64,000 bases of DNA, from contig NZ_CP108508.1 in NCBI RefSeq assembly GCF_035917275.1, positions 62,001-126,000 of the forward strand. Direction: 5' to 3'. The position numbers and the translations under genes were made by a program. A model generated the notes under the pieces. It saw nothing but the letters and a program-made list of their open reading frames with translations, did no database searches and was not told the DNA's origin. The DNA is from Streptomyces sp. NBC_01237 (GTDB taxonomy: Bacteria > Actinomycetota > Actinomycetes > Streptomycetales > Streptomycetaceae). Shown piece after piece: positions 15,669 through 24,955 of this stretch; position 1 is the first letter of the stretch; each line of letters opens with the position of its first letter.

Positions 15669-16895
15669 ATGTTCAAGAGAACCTCCTCGAAGGCCCGACG
15701 CCTGGGGTCGGCCGCCGCGGGAATCGGCGTCATGGCCCTTGGTGTGGTGGTCTCGCCGCCGGCCACCGGTTCGGCGTATGCGGCGCCGTCCTGCGGCGTT
15801 GACGGTGTGCTCTGCGGAAACATCATCGGCGGCTATACCGGCGGCGGCATGCCCGATGTCGCCGCGACCGGCGGAGCAGGCAGTGCCGTGAAACTGACCA
15901 ATAACTTTGGTGCCCAGAACCACTGGATGTTCGTTCCCAGTACCAGTGGGAACGGAGCCTTCACGATTCGGGTCGCGTCGAGTGGGCTGTGCCTCGAAAC
16001 CGCCAGTAATTCTGATAGCACTGTCGTACAGACCTGCAATGGTCAGAGTTCCCAGGATTGGTACGCCCAGCCGCTGCAGACAACGAATTCCGGATACGAA
16101 CAGTTCCGCCTTCGGCATGCCGGCGACAACAAGTGCCTGAACGCTTGGGGCGGCAGTGTCTCCACGGGTACCACCGTGGGTCTCTGGAACTGCCAGGGTT
16201 CGAGTGCCTGGAACGACCGCTTCGCGATCGGCAAATACGGTTCCGGCCAGGAGCACGCGCCGGAACTCGTCCAGCAGCTGAAATCCTGGGCCACGATGTA
16301 CGCGCTGAACCAGTTCAACAACAAGTCCTCGGTCATCCCGACGGCCACATTCCAGGTAGGGACTCCGGCTCCGGCGAAGTCCGGCCCGGCCCAGGTGGTG
16401 GGCCCCCCGGCTTTCGCGGGCTCCAGCGGCTCGGTGTACCAGTACGGCTGGTCGCACAGCACGGGGTACACCTTCAGCAACGGCGGATCGGTCACGGTCA
16501 CCGGAACGGTCGGGACCGGGCCCCTGAGTACGTCGCCCGTGGCGGCATCGATCTCTGTGGCCATTCAGGGGTACTGGGGAAGCCAGTGGAACACCACTAC
16601 GACACAGTCCGGTCAAGTTCAGTTCGACATCCCGCCCGGTCAGGTGGGCTGGGTGGCCCGAGCTCAGCTGCTCAAGGCGATGACCGGTACCTGGAGCATC
16701 ACCAACGACAAGGGGGACAGCTGGCAGGGGACGGGAACAGCTACCGTTCCGGCAGCTGACGGCACCGACTCTCCGAGCAACTCCAGCGTGCTCTACCAGT
16801 GCACGACCAACCCGTCGGCGGCCACGTGGGCCGAAGCCTGCTACAAGACAGTTCCCAACGGCTATCCGTACCCGGCGACGCGCCCGCCGGTGTAG
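15669..16895 (+). CDS. secreted beta-trefoil lectin with pore-toxin-like C-terminal domain
   Basis: A 408-residue protein. The Arg-rich signal peptide ends near SAYA (residue 38). Residues about 45-195 are a ricin-type beta-trefoil with SSQDWYAQPL (QxW-like), CLETASNSDSTVVQTCNG and CLNAWGGSV repeats. Residues about 200-408 are Ser/Thr/Gly-rich beta strands (GYTFSNGGSVTVTGTV, then TTTTQSGQVQFDIPPGQVGW). The alternating Ser/Thr strands followed by a 'PPG.V' turn resemble the aerolysin/ETX-MTX2 pore-forming fold. A trefoil joined to an aerolysin-like module is known in fungal and bacterial toxins. The lectin part is firm; the pore-former assignment is inference. Repeat copy C follows. Confidence 0.75.
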   Translation: MFKRTSSKARRLGSAAAGIGVMALGVVVSPPATGSAYAAPSCGVDGVLCGNIIGGYTGGGMPDVAATGGAGSAVKLTNNFGAQNHWMFVPSTSGNGAFTIRVASSGLCLETASNSDSTVVQTCNGQSSQDWYAQPLQTTNSGYEQFRLRHAGDNKCLNAWGGSVSTGTTVGLWNCQGSSAWNDRFAIGKYGSGQEHAPELVQQLKSWATMYALNQFNNKSSVIPTATFQVGTPAPAKSGPAQVVGPPAFAGSSGSVYQYGWSHSTGYTFSNGGSVTVTGTVGTGPLSTSPVAASISVAIQGYWGSQWNTTTTQSGQVQFDIPPGQVGWVARAQLLKAMTGTWSITNDKGDSWQGTGTATVPAADGTDSPSNSSVLYQCTTNPSAATWAEACYKTVPNGYPYPATRPPV

Positions 16896-16987
16896 TCCGC
16901 TCTGGTGCTGTAAGTCAGGACTCCTGGCACGGCTGTACGGCGCCCACAGGGCCGCACGGCGGCCCCGCTCACGCAGGGCGGGGTGGG

Positions 16988-17107
16988 CTGTGACACCGGC
17001 TACGTCCGGTCGTTGAACCCGGTCGGGACAGACGGTCACGTCCTGTCGCACGGAGACCCCGGACGCCCTTACGCCCGGGGTCTCCTGCCGCCGGAACCCA
17101 TGAACGG
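16988..17107 (+). repeat. dispersed hairpin repeat, copy C
   Basis: It contains TGTGACACCGGC, CCGGTCGTTGAACCCGGTCG, GGGACAGACGGTCACGTCC, and the stem GAGACCCCGG/CGCCCGGGGTCTC, then CTGCCGCCGGAACCCATGAA. It is the closest relative of copy B and lies 92 bases after the lectin gene. Confidence 0.75.
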
Positions 17108-17132
17108 CGCCGTGCTCCTGGTGCTCGCCGTC

Positions 17133-17175
17133 GTACGTCATCCCAATGACGCACCTGCGGCGGACGATGACGTAC
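17133..17175. promoter_or_regulatory. inverted repeat upstream of the 17224 gene
   Basis: GTACGTCATC (17133-17142) and GATGACGTAC (17166-17175) form a 10-bp perfect inverted repeat about 50 bases before the ATG at 17224. The spacing fits an operator. The regulator is unknown. Confidence 0.35.
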
Positions 17176-17223
17176 ACGGCCACCCCGGCCGGGACGGCCG
17201 GCCGCACGAGAGGATTCCGACCC

Positions 17224-17661
17224 ATGACCGACACCGACCACGCCACCCGCGGCGACCACCAGCCGACCGCCGTCCTGCTCCAGCACATCGAGGCGTTACG
17301 GGGCGCCCTCGGGCACGCGGTCCGCCTGCTCTCCCACTCCGCCGGACGCGAGGCGGCCGACCACCCCGACCACGCGGAGCGGCTGATGACGACCGCCGTG
17401 CACCTGACGGACCTCATCGCCCGCACCGCGCCGGCCGGGCCAGCCGCGCCCAGTCGTCGACCAGACGGACATCACGTCATGTCACACAGCGACCCCGGGT
17501 GCAGTCATCCAGGGTCTCGTGCTGCCGACTGTGGTGGCCGGTGGCGGTTCAGGTCGCGGCGCCGGGTGCGGCCTGGACGCGGTCGAGGCGTTCGTAGAGG
17601 GCGCGGACGAGGCGGGCCCGGTTCTGCACGCAGTGCAGGGTGCCCTGGTGGGGTGTGCTGA
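17224..17661 (+). CDS. small helical protein of unknown function, 3' end overwritten
   Basis: Residues 1-75 (MTDTDHATRGDHQPTAVLLQ start) are helical and coding-like. The remainder is encoded by repeat copy D and foreign sequence (RSRRRVRPGRGRG), so the natural C-terminus was lost when the repeat or its neighbour was joined. The total frame is 145 residues. No family is recognised. Confidence 0.4.
   Translation: MTDTDHATRGDHQPTAVLLQHIEALRGALGHAVRLLSHSAGREAADHPDHAERLMTTAVHLTDLIARTAPAGPAAPSRRPDGHHVMSHSDPGCSHPGSRAADCGGRWRFRSRRRVRPGRGRGVRRGRGRGGPGSARSAGCPGGVC
17463..17528 (+). repeat. dispersed hairpin repeat, copy D (partial)
   Basis: Only the right part is present: AGACGGACATCACGTCATGT, then the imperfect stem GACCCCGGGT/TCCAGGGTCTC and GTGCTGCCG. 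It overlaps the 3' end of the 17224 reading frame. Confidence 0.6.
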
Positions 17662-17755
17662 GGCGGCGTTGGGCTTCGGCGAGGATGATCTCGGCCAGGG
17701 CCCGCGGGCCGGTGTCCTCATACAGAACAGGGCCGAGCCCGCGGTCGCCCGGAGC
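17549..17755 (-). pseudogene. C-terminal remnant of an unknown small protein
   Basis: The minus-strand frame ends at TGA 17549 and reads ALAEIILAEAQRRLSTPHQG, HCVQNRARLVRALYERLDRV and a short Ala-rich tail. A TAA blocks it upstream near 17756, so the N-terminus is missing. It resembles the remnant at 7673-7830. Confidence 0.4.
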
Positions 17756-17756
17756 G

Positions 17757-17995
17757 ACTGGTGCTTACGGGCCCGCGTCAGGATCATCCGCGACCACACC
17801 GCCGTCACCGCGGACCCGCCCGTCCACCGGCACTTCACCCAGGGCAAGGAGCTCACTCTCACCCAGTGGGGCAGGGCCGGACATCCTGTCAGCGACGGCT
17901 GGTGGACATCCCAGAAGACCAACACGGCCCACACCGTCCCGGGCGACCATGTCACCGTCCTGAGGATCATCGACGAGACATCACCCGCCGGGTAA
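17757..17995 (+). pseudogene. 5'-truncated remnant of a small conserved protein
   Basis: The plus-strand frame shows RARVRIIRDHTAVTADPPVH, FTQGKELTLTQWGRAGHPVS, WWTSQKTNTAHTVPGDHV and a stop at 17995. This looks like the C-terminal three quarters of a small beta-rich protein. Its natural start is missing, because the sequence before it belongs to the opposite-strand remnant. Function unknown. Confidence 0.4.
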
Positions 17996-18106
17996 AACCG
18001 GTCGAGCCCCGTTGCCGCGAACCGGGCAGACCGAAGTATTTGCACCACGTGGGCCAGTGATTTCACTCTCAGATTTACGTTGGATCGCTCCGGTCCCTAC
18101 CTGCTG

Positions 18107-18310
18107 TCAGCCGAGCAAGTGGCTGATGCCGCCTTGGCCGTCCGCTCCGTTCCACATCACCGCTCCCATCCAGAACGGGAACCAGAACACCTGCTCCGGC
18201 AGGATGGGGGCGGCGATGAACCAGAGGAGGGGCAGGCCGGCGAAGACCAGACAGCAACACCGGCCGCCCCTGTTGGCAGCGGATGACTGCTGTGTTGGAT
18301 TTGTGGGCAC
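18107..18310 (-). CDS. small membrane protein
   Basis: A 67-residue frame with two hydrophobic segments (CCCLVFAGLPLLWFIAAPIL and VFWFPFWMGAVMWNG). It may be complete or a fragment. No family is recognised, and it is not linked to neighbours. Confidence 0.45.
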   Translation of the reverse strand: MPTNPTQQSSAANRGGRCCCLVFAGLPLLWFIAAPILPEQVFWFPFWMGAVMWNGADGQGGISHLLG

Positions 18311-18456
18311 CTCGCGAAAATAGGCGGCACTGGCAGCTCGCGCATGAGTAGGCGTACTTAACGGGGTCAGCTGTGATTGCTCCCGGAATGTCCGCCGCGG
18401 CTTGGTGCCTGCCCTGTGGTGGGACGGTCAGCTGAGAGCCCCGCCGGTTGAGTCGA

Positions 18457-18684
18457 ATGACGCCGGCGCGGAGCTTCCCGAAGGACGACTCCTCGCGGAT
18501 CGCGGACCTGGAACGGTCGGACATCGACGAGAGCGGCGGCAAGTGGTACGACGTCGGAGCCGCGTGGAGCGGAGGCCCAGGCACCCCACTGGAGATGAAG
18601 CGGAGTCCGGCCGATCAGCCGGAAATCGCACGCCCGACGATTACCGACCGCAAGAACCACCCGCAGTTGTGGGGCCGACCATGA
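18457..18684 (+). CDS. small conserved protein, possibly a fragment
   Basis: A 75-residue protein (MTPARSFPKDDSSRIADLER, then GGKWYDVGAAWSGGPGTPLE). The 'KWYD..AAWSG...P.E' pattern recurs in small Streptomyces proteins of unknown role. Its TGA overlaps an ATG (ATGA at 18681-18684) that opens MKKGTITVTRTPDGPP, a possible coupled second gene whose 3' end fades into the next hairpin. Confidence 0.4.
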   Translation: MTPARSFPKDDSSRIADLERSDIDESGGKWYDVGAAWSGGPGTPLEMKRSPADQPEIARPTITDRKNHPQLWGRP

Positions 18685-18937
18685 AGAAGGGCACCATCAC
18701 CGTCACCCGGACCCCCGACGGCCCTCCCCTGCGCAGCGGTCACTCAAGGCCGGCCGTCGGCGTCGGGAGTGAGATCGGGGCGCGGGCGGTGTCAGGAAAG
18801 GTGGCACAGACGTCCGGGCCGCCTGCGCGGCGCGTGGCGGACCTCGCCGACGCCTTGTGCGGTGGTGCCGGCTCGTGGTGCTCGCTGGTGGTGCGTGGTG
18901 CTGTGCTGTCGCGTCCAGGGCCGGGCCGGAGGCCGGG

Positions 18938-18974
18938 TCCTGCCCGTCCCCGCCGGTGGCGGGGACGGGCAGGA
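18938..18974. terminator. perfect 17-bp hairpin terminator
   Basis: TCCTGCCCGTCCCCGCC (18938-18954) pairs perfectly with its reverse complement at 18958-18974 around a three-base loop. It lies 50 bases after the stop of the large protease gene on the minus strand and is the clearest terminator in the window. Confidence 0.85.
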
Positions 18975-19024
18975 GGCATGCTCACCGCCCAGGGTGAGCG
19001 GGCCGGCCGGTCAACGGAACCTGG

Positions 19025-22000
19025 TCAGTTCACCTCCAGGGTGACGTCGTCCACGACGAAGGAGGTCTGGAGGTACTCGTCCTCCACACCGGTGAACTTC
19101 AGGACGACCGTCTGGCCCGCGAACTCCCCGAGGTCGTGGGTCTTGTGCGCGTACCCGGTGGCGCTGTCCGTGTTCGACAGGGCGGCCAGCGTCTTCCCGC
19201 CCGCCGTCACCGTGAAGGTGTCGTAGGCGGTGGCCTCCGTCTCGGCGGTGTCAATGTGCACGTAGTACGAGAGCCGGGCCGAGGTGCAGCCGGCCGGAAT
19301 GGTCACGCTCTGGGCGACGCTGTCGGTGTGCGGGGAGCCCCAGCCGTTCAGCCAGGCCGAGAACGAGCCGCCGTGCGGCGTCTGGCCCGGCTGATCGGTG
19401 ATCACACCGGACGTGGTGGTCCAGGGCGAACCGCCGTTCTCGAAGCCGCCGTTGACGACCACCTGCGCCGGGGTGCAGCCGCCGCCGCTGCCGACGGTCA
19501 GGGTGTACGTGGTGCTGTGGCTGACGTTTCCGGCGGCGGCGACGTTCAGGCTGTACGTGCCCGGCGTCACCGTGGCGCCGACCTGGACGGAAAGGGTGGC
19601 CGCGTCGCCGGTGCGCACCGAGGACGGGCTCACCGCGGCGCTCACCCCGGCGGGCGCGCCGCTGACCGAAAGGCTCACGGTCTGGGCGGCGCCGCTGACC
19701 GTCGTGGTGTTCACCGTCGCGGTGGCGGTGCCGCCCGGCTCGGCTTTCCCGGCGGCCGGGCTGACGGCGACCGAGAAGTCCTGCGCCGGGGTGTCGCCGC
19801 CGACGGCCTGCTTCCAGATCGTGTAGGCCACGCCGTCGGCGCTGCGGTCCAGCACCGTGGCGTTGATGTTGTTCGTCGTGTCGCAGGCGCTGTGGTAGCA
19901 GGAGTCGTACGCGACGTTCGCCGAGCCACCCCACTTGGCCGCCTGCGCCGAGGTCTTGCGGGCGTTCGCCCCGGCCGCGTACCCGGAGGTCGCGATGCCT
20001 GCCTGCTGGAAGGAGTAGTCGTCGCTGCGGCCCTGACCCTCGGTGTTCTCCTCGGGCGCCAGGCCGAGCGAGGTCCAGTACGCCTTCATCGGGGCGGCGG
20101 CGGCCGAGTTGACGTTGTTGATGAAGTAGCCGCCGTTGGTCGAGCCGACCATGTCGAAGTTGTAGTACGCCTTGATGGCCGTGCGCTCGGAGCCGGTGAG
20201 CCGGTTGACGTAGAACTTCGAGCCGTTGAGTCCCTGCTCCTCGTCGGTCCACCAGGCGAAGCGAACGTGCTTCGTCATGGTGGGGTTCTTCTGCGCCAGC
20301 ACGAGCGCGTTCTCCAGCAGGGTCGCCGAGCCGGAGCCGTTGTCGTTGATGCCGGGTCCGGCCGAGACGCCGTCCAGGTGGGAACCGAACATGACCGTCT
20401 GGTCCGCGGGGCCACCCGGCCAGTCGGCGATCAGGTTGTTCGACGGGTAGGTGCAGCTGGTGCAGTTCTGCTCGGTGACCGTGTAGCCGGCCGCCTGGAG
20501 CTTGGCCTTCGCATAGGCCAGCGACTGGGTGTAACCGGTGCTTCCCGCCCGGCGGTTGCCGCCGTTGGCCGCGGCGATGGAGCCCAGCTCACCGAGGTGC
20601 GCACGGACGGCGGCCACGTCGATGTTCGGCGGGTCGGTGCCCGGCTGGGTGCCGCCGACGTTGAGCGTGTAGTCGACGGTGTGCGACAGGCTCGCGCCCT
20701 GGCCCTTCACGACAACGGTCGTGGAACCGGGCGCGGCGTTGGCCGAGGCGGTCAGCGTCAGTGTCGAGGACTGGCCGGACTGCACGGTGGCGGGGGAGAA
20801 CGAGGCGGTGACCCCGGACGGCAGCCCGGTGGCGCTCAGCGTGACCTGCTGGGCCTGCCCGGTGGTGGTGCTGGTGGTCACCGAGGCGCTGACCGAGGCA
20901 CCCTGCTGGACGCTGCCGGAGGCCGGGTTGAGAGCCATCGAGAAGTCGTTGTTCTGGCCCGAGGGCGTACAGACCGGGTCAGCGGTCTGGGCGGGCACGC
21001 TGATCGCGTCCCAGGCGGCCTTGGTCTTCGTGTGCAGGCCACAGGTGGCGTCGAGCGCCTTGGCCGAACTCAGCGTCGCCGTACGGTACTTCTTGTACGA
21101 CATGCTGCTGGTCTTGAGCAGCATGCCCCCGTAGAAGATCTTGCCGGCCGTGGTGATGCCCACACCGGTCAGCGTGCTGCCGTTGCAGGTGCTGCTGTTG
21201 GGCTTGCCGCCCCCGGGGCTGGTGCCCTCGGCGAGCAGATAGAACCAGTGGTTGAGCGGTCCCGCCGCCGCGTGCGTCTCGGTGCCGGGGATGGAGGAGC
21301 TGTAGCAAGCGGGGTCGTTGTTGACGGCCGGCGGGTTGTACATGTTGCGTATCGGTCCGCGGCCCTGGAGGTCGACCATCTCGCCGACGGTGTAGTCCGG
21401 GACGTCGTACGGCGCGGGCTGGCCGGCGTAGGACTCGGTGAGCGCGCCGAAGATGTCGCCGGTGGCCTCGCCGAGACCGGACTCCTGGCCGCTCGTTCCG
21501 CCGGGGGTGTTGGTGTCGATGGCGTGCCCGTACTCGTGGGCCACCACGTCAACGCCGGCTATCCACTGGTTCGTACTGTTGCGGCCGATGGTGACCTGAC
21601 TGCCGTCCCAGTAGGCGTTCAGCTCGTTCAGGCCGACCTTGCCGGGGAAGGAGCGGCCGTTGCCGCTGACGCCGTTGCGCCCCAGCCAGTCCTTGAGCAT
21701 GTCCCACTGCTTCTGCGCGGCGAACATCAGGTCCACGCAGCCGGTTTCCTTGGAGGTGGGATTGCCGGTGCCCCAGGAGTCGGAGGACTTCGAGAAGACC
21801 TGGCCGGTGCTGTAATCGGCACAGCTCAGCCCGGTACGGTTCGGATCACGCAGCGAGTAGGAGCCGCCCGACGCGGTGGTGTCGATGGTGAGCGGAGCGG
21901 GACCGTTCCACTTGCTGTTCCCGGTGCCGGCCACCACCTCGTCATGGGTGTCGAGGACCTTGCCGGTGCGCGCGTCCACATAGACGTGCAGCTTGCTGGG

Positions 22001-22531
22001 CGCGCTCCTGGTACGGCCGGCCACGACGGTCTCCCAGGCCAGTGCCTGCCGCCCGTCGGTGATCTTCACCACCAGCCGGCTGTCCACGACCTTGTCGACC
22101 CGGGCCAGTCTGGCGCGGGCGGCCGTCTCGGCGCGTCCGGCGCTGATCCTCGGATCGGTGGCCACGTCCACCTGCTGGGCGCTGGCGGACCGCACCGCGC
22201 GGACATCGCCGTCGCCGTCGGCCAGCACCACCGCGTCACCGCCCACGACCGGCAGGCCGCGGTAGCTGCGCTCGTAGGCGACCGAGTAGAGGCCCTTCAG
22301 CCAGGGGGTGACCTGGCGCCGTTCGTACTGCTCCTGCGGCGCGTTGACCAGCGAGTCGAGGCCGCTGCCGACGGCCTTGTCGGCGGCCTCGACAGCTCGT
22401 GCTGCCGGATCGGCGGCAGCGGCGGTTCCGGTCTGGGTGGCGGCCGCGGCGGCCGTCTGCGTCACGACGCCGGCGAGGCCGGCCGTCAGTGACAGCGTGG
22501 CCGCGACGGCCGTGAGTCTGATGGATCGCAC
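19025..22531 (-). CDS. secreted M4 metalloprotease - M28 aminopeptidase fusion
   Basis: The protein has 1,168 residues from GTG 22531 (GGAG ten bases upstream); the frame is open to 23023, but only this start gives a signal peptide (residues 1-30). Order: FTP/PepSY-like propeptide (45-205); thermolysin-type M4 domain with HEYGH at 332-336 and the glutamate ligand in [11 protein letters not shown] (E355); Ig-like domain (528-628); M28 aminopeptidase closely like the Streptomyces griseus enzyme, with predicted zinc ligands H718, D730, E765, D793 and H880; second Ig-like domain (917-1010); C-terminal jelly-roll-like domain. It should cleave proteins internally and trim N-termini outside the cell. 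All key residues are present. It is monocistronic with a strong terminator. Confidence 0.92.
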   Translation of the reverse strand: MRSIRLTAVAATLSLTAGLAGVVTQTAAAAATQTGTAAAADPAARAVEAADKAVGSGLDSLVNAPQEQYERRQVTPWLKGLYSVAYERSYRGLPVVGGDAVVLADGDGDVRAVRSASAQQVDVATDPRISAGRAETAARARLARVDKVVDSRLVVKITDGRQALAWETVVAGRTRSAPSKLHVYVDARTGKVLDTHDEVVAGTGNSKWNGPAPLTIDTTASGGSYSLRDPNRTGLSCADYSTGQVFSKSSDSWGTGNPTSKETGCVDLMFAAQKQWDMLKDWLGRNGVSGNGRSFPGKVGLNELNAYWDGSQVTIGRNSTNQWIAGVDVVAHEYGHAIDTNTPGGTSGQESGLGEATGDIFGALTESYAGQPAPYDVPDYTVGEMVDLQGRGPIRNMYNPPAVNNDPACYSSSIPGTETHAAAGPLNHWFYLLAEGTSPGGGKPNSSTCNGSTLTGVGITTAGKIFYGGMLLKTSSMSYKKYRTATLSSAKALDATCGLHTKTKAAWDAISVPAQTADPVCTPSGQNNDFSMALNPASGSVQQGASVSASVTTSTTTGQAQQVTLSATGLPSGVTASFSPATVQSGQSSTLTLTASANAAPGSTTVVVKGQGASLSHTVDYTLNVGGTQPGTDPPNIDVAAVRAHLGELGSIAAANGGNRRAGSTGYTQSLAYAKAKLQAAGYTVTEQNCTSCTYPSNNLIADWPGGPADQTVMFGSHLDGVSAGPGINDNGSGSATLLENALVLAQKNPTMTKHVRFAWWTDEEQGLNGSKFYVNRLTGSERTAIKAYYNFDMVGSTNGGYFINNVNSAAAAPMKAYWTSLGLAPEENTEGQGRSDDYSFQQAGIATSGYAAGANARKTSAQAAKWGGSANVAYDSCYHSACDTTNNINATVLDRSADGVAYTIWKQAVGGDTPAQDFSVAVSPAAGKAEPGGTATATVNTTTVSGAAQTVSLSVSGAPAGVSAAVSPSSVRTGDAATLSVQVGATVTPGTYSLNVAAAGNVSHSTTYTLTVGSGGGCTPAQVVVNGGFENGGSPWTTTSGVITDQPGQTPHGGSFSAWLNGWGSPHTDSVAQSVTIPAGCTSARLSYYVHIDTAETEATAYDTFTVTAGGKTLAALSNTDSATGYAHKTHDLGEFAGQTVVLKFTGVEDEYLQTSFVVDDVTLEVN

Positions 22532-22750
22532 GGGTTCACTCCGAGAGGGGGAGGGGGAGGACGGGCGGGGCAGCAGTGCGCTGCTGAGTATGGGCGTGAA
22601 CATGGCAAAGAAGCCCATCTCTGTTGGCCATAAGGCGCGAGTATGGGGCGGGCCGAACCCGTCGGCGCCCGTCGGTCTCCCGCGGCGCGCGGGTGCGGCG
22701 GCACGGCGAGGCACGCGCAACGGTGCCGGTGGCTCGCCGCTCCACGGCGA
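22532..22750. other. leader of the protease gene and junction to a pseudogene
   Basis: No gene is seen. A purine-rich GGGGGAGGGGGAGG stretch lies near 22545-22560 (plus strand), upstream of the protease start. Confidence 0.4.
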
Positions 22751-23300
22751 ATAGGCCTGTTGGACCTTCCCGGCGGGGTGGAGCGAGGATCCCCGGTCCA
22801 TCACCATCTCTCCGCGCACGCCGGATTCCTCGCCCTGCCCGGCAACCGGACCGCGTTCGTGGACGACCGGGTGGGGGAACTGCTCGTCCTCGATCCCTAC
22901 GGCCTCGACGCCGGTCACCCGCTGGTCCGGAGCAGCGTGCCGGTGGCCACTCCCGCCGAACACCTGGCGGCCGACCCCACCGGCCGCCATCTCGCGGTCA
23001 CCACCGGCCTCGGCCGCAACCACGAGGCATGGAGCGACCTTCAGACAGCCGTCGACCTGCGTGCACCGGAGGCCCGGCAGCCGTGCGCGTACGCACGCGC
23101 GGGGGCGAACCGGGAGTCACCGTCCTCGGCGGCCCGCATCCCCTGATCATGCTGCGCCACCGGGAACCGGCCAAGATGCCGAGCCACCGGCACGGCGACC
23201 TGATGGCCTCCGCCGCCGCCTGCCCACCCGCCGAGGCCCGCCACCGGGTCCCTCTCCCCGACGACGACGGCCACGGCGACGCGCACGACCCCGTGACCTG
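22751..23300 (+). pseudogene. beta-propeller-like protein remnant, frameshifted
   Basis: One plus-strand frame reads [37 protein letters not shown] and [20 protein letters not shown], the repeated 'DP.GRHLAV'-type strands of a beta-propeller. After about 23045 another frame continues with [16 protein letters not shown] and MPSHRHGDLMA. Start and end are missing. A frameshifted internal fragment of a larger gene. Confidence 0.45.
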
Positions 23301-23357
23301 TCTCTACATTCTCCGGTATCAGGAATTCCGTCGCGTTGATGAGGCAGAGGCGGGCCG

Positions 23358-24010
23358 TCAGGTGTAAGGGCGAAGCCGGGTGCACGCCCGTTCCAGCAGC
23401 GTCCGGTCGACCGCGCGCGGGCTGCGGTGGAGGGCCGCGTAGACGTGAGAAGTAATCTTCGCCCAGGTCCGGAAGTTGCCGCGGGCGGTGGAAGCTTCAG
23501 CCCACGCGAGATCCGCAGGATCGGCCGCGTCCCACACCGGGTGGAACAACCGCAGTGTGTCAGGCACCTGGGTTGTCTCCAGACGGTCCACTCGATGCCA
23601 AGTCAGCACTCGCGACCTCAGCGCTGCCGCCCGGGTAACAGCCCGCTCGCTGCCGGCACCGCACAGCACCGGCGCTGCGGCTGTCCCCGGCTCATCCCAG
23701 AGCTGACGCAGGCAGTCCAGCAACGGAGGCGTCAGGCGTTGACATCATCCAGGAACAACGCTCCTGGCTGTTCCAGTGCCTCGGCCAGCGCCCGGTCCGC
23801 CGCACCGGCCCGGTGCGTCAACGCCGCCGCGGGCAGACCGCGCGCGTCGAGCAACGCTGCCCGCAGCTGTGGCAGACCTGGTTTGACCGCCGCCACCGCC
23901 CGCCACACCGGCGTTCGGGCCGGCAGTAGATACAGGGCCTGCTGGACCGCCACCGTCTCCCCGTGCCCCGTCCACCGCCAGCAAGCGCCGCAGCGTCCGC
24001 CGACTGCTGT
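23358..24010 (-). pseudogene. transposon-type AAA ATPase (TniB/TnsC-like), decayed
   Basis: The 3' half is open as 121 residues (LDCLRQLWDEPGTAAAPVLC start, then NFRTWAKITSHVYAALHRSP). The 5' half lies in another frame and ends ALFLDDVNA with the Walker B acidic pair; restoring one C at about 23735 would read DDVNALTPPLLDCLRQL. The P-loop region is degenerate (GHGETVAV, Lys replaced by Glu) and the N-terminus is missing. The family is the ATP-binding partner of DDE transposases in Streptomyces elements. It is inactive even if the frameshift is a sequencing error. Confidence 0.6.
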
Positions 24011-24165
24011 CAGCTCGGGGCATCCGGGGGACGAGCAAGGGGGGCGGGGCTTAGGGGGCAGGTACGGGCTACCTCTGAACTTGTCAAGTCTGGTGTTCCA
24101 TTGACGGCCCGTCATGCGATGATCACGAAAGTCCGGCAGGAAGTCGGTCCGATGAGGGGACAGTT

Positions 24166-24420
24166 ATGACTGACAACAAGATCTCGCTCGCTGACCGGCA
24201 GAAGGCTGCGCTGGATGCCTTCAAGGTCACAGGCGAGGAAGGTACCGGATCGATCTCAGAGTCGGAACTGAGGCAGCTTCTCCTCAACCTGGGTGACGCG
24301 TTGAGCCCCGCGGAAGTCGAGGAACTCATGAAGGAGGTAACGGTGAACGCGGACGGCACCGTCTCCTACGAGTCGTTCGTTGACATGCTGGTTACGGGCT
24401 ACCCGCTTGCGAGTGCCTGA
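24166..24420 (+). CDS. EF-hand (calmodulin-like) protein
   Basis: The protein has 84 residues from ATG 24166 behind GAGGGGA. Two EF-hands: the first loop is degenerate (TGEEGTGSISESEL lacks the first Asp), while the second, near residues 64-75, is closer to canonical (NADGTVSYESFV). Helices LRQLLLNLGDALSPAEVEEL match the calmodulin linker pattern closely. It probably binds one calcium ion and acts as a small buffer or sensor in the cytoplasm. No partner gene is adjacent. Small EF-hand proteins are known in Streptomyces. Confidence 0.88.
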   Translation: MTDNKISLADRQKAALDAFKVTGEEGTGSISESELRQLLLNLGDALSPAEVEELMKEVTVNADGTVSYESFVDMLVTGYPLASA

Positions 24421-24544
24421 GCCCCACGGGCGAGCAGCACCGAATGACATCCCGCCTCGGTACATGCGCCAACACTGTGCCGAGGCGGAGCCATGTCCGG
24501 GTCAGCTCGGGGCATCCCGGGATGCCCCGTTACTTGGGGGCGGT

Positions 24545-24703
24545 GTGATCCCCCGCGCTCTGCCTCACGACCACTGCGGCCACCTCTCGGGGTGCGGGCT
24601 GCATGACGAGACGCCGAACTGCACCGGGCCGGTCACCGCAACGATCTACCCCGCCGAATACAGCGCGACCTCACCATTCCGAAGCGTGATGTTCGTGAGG
24701 TGA
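24545..24703 (+). CDS. possible 52-residue Cys/His protein
   Basis: A GTG at 24545 behind TTGGGGGCG opens a frame with HDHCGHLSGCGLHDETPNC, then TATIYPAEYSATSPF, ending at 24703. The Cys/His spacing is zinc-knuckle-like. It lies 47 bases before repeat copy E. The evidence is coding character and context only. Confidence 0.35.
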   Translation: MIPRALPHDHCGHLSGCGLHDETPNCTGPVTATIYPAEYSATSPFRSVMFVR

Positions 24704-24749
24704 CCTCCTCGACCGCCTCCGCCAAGGGGTGGAGGCAGCGGCGCAGGGG

Positions 24750-24846
24750 GCGTGACACCGGCCGTGGCCGGTCGTTGAACCAGCCGGGCACGTCACCGTG
24801 CACCGCGAGACCCCGGGCATCATTACCCGGGGTCTCGTGCTGTCGG
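24750..24846 (+). repeat. dispersed hairpin repeat, copy E
   Basis: It contains GCGTGACACCGGCC, CCGGTCGTTGAACCAGCCGG, and a perfect 11-bp stem GAGACCCCGGG (24807-24817)/CCCGGGGTCTC (24826-24836), then GTGCTGTCGG. It has the best-formed hairpin of the family. Confidence 0.75.
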
Positions 24847-24955
24847 CTTCGTGTGGACAAGCGTCATCGGACAGCGGCAGGTCCGGCAGCCACCCGGTCG
24901 GGGCGGGGCGCGGAGTAGGCGGGCTGGAGGGCGAGGCGGACGGCGTACCGTCTGC

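Noticed and set aside
18402..19226. 274-codon plus-strand frame ending inside the protease gene
   Set aside because: It runs through the perfect terminator hairpin and antisense to the protease. Only the short stretch near 18681 might be coding.
19136..22492. 1,118-codon plus-strand frame opposite the M4-M28 protease
   Set aside because: A pure antisense shadow of a firmly identified gene; Gly/Arg/Val-rich with no domain.
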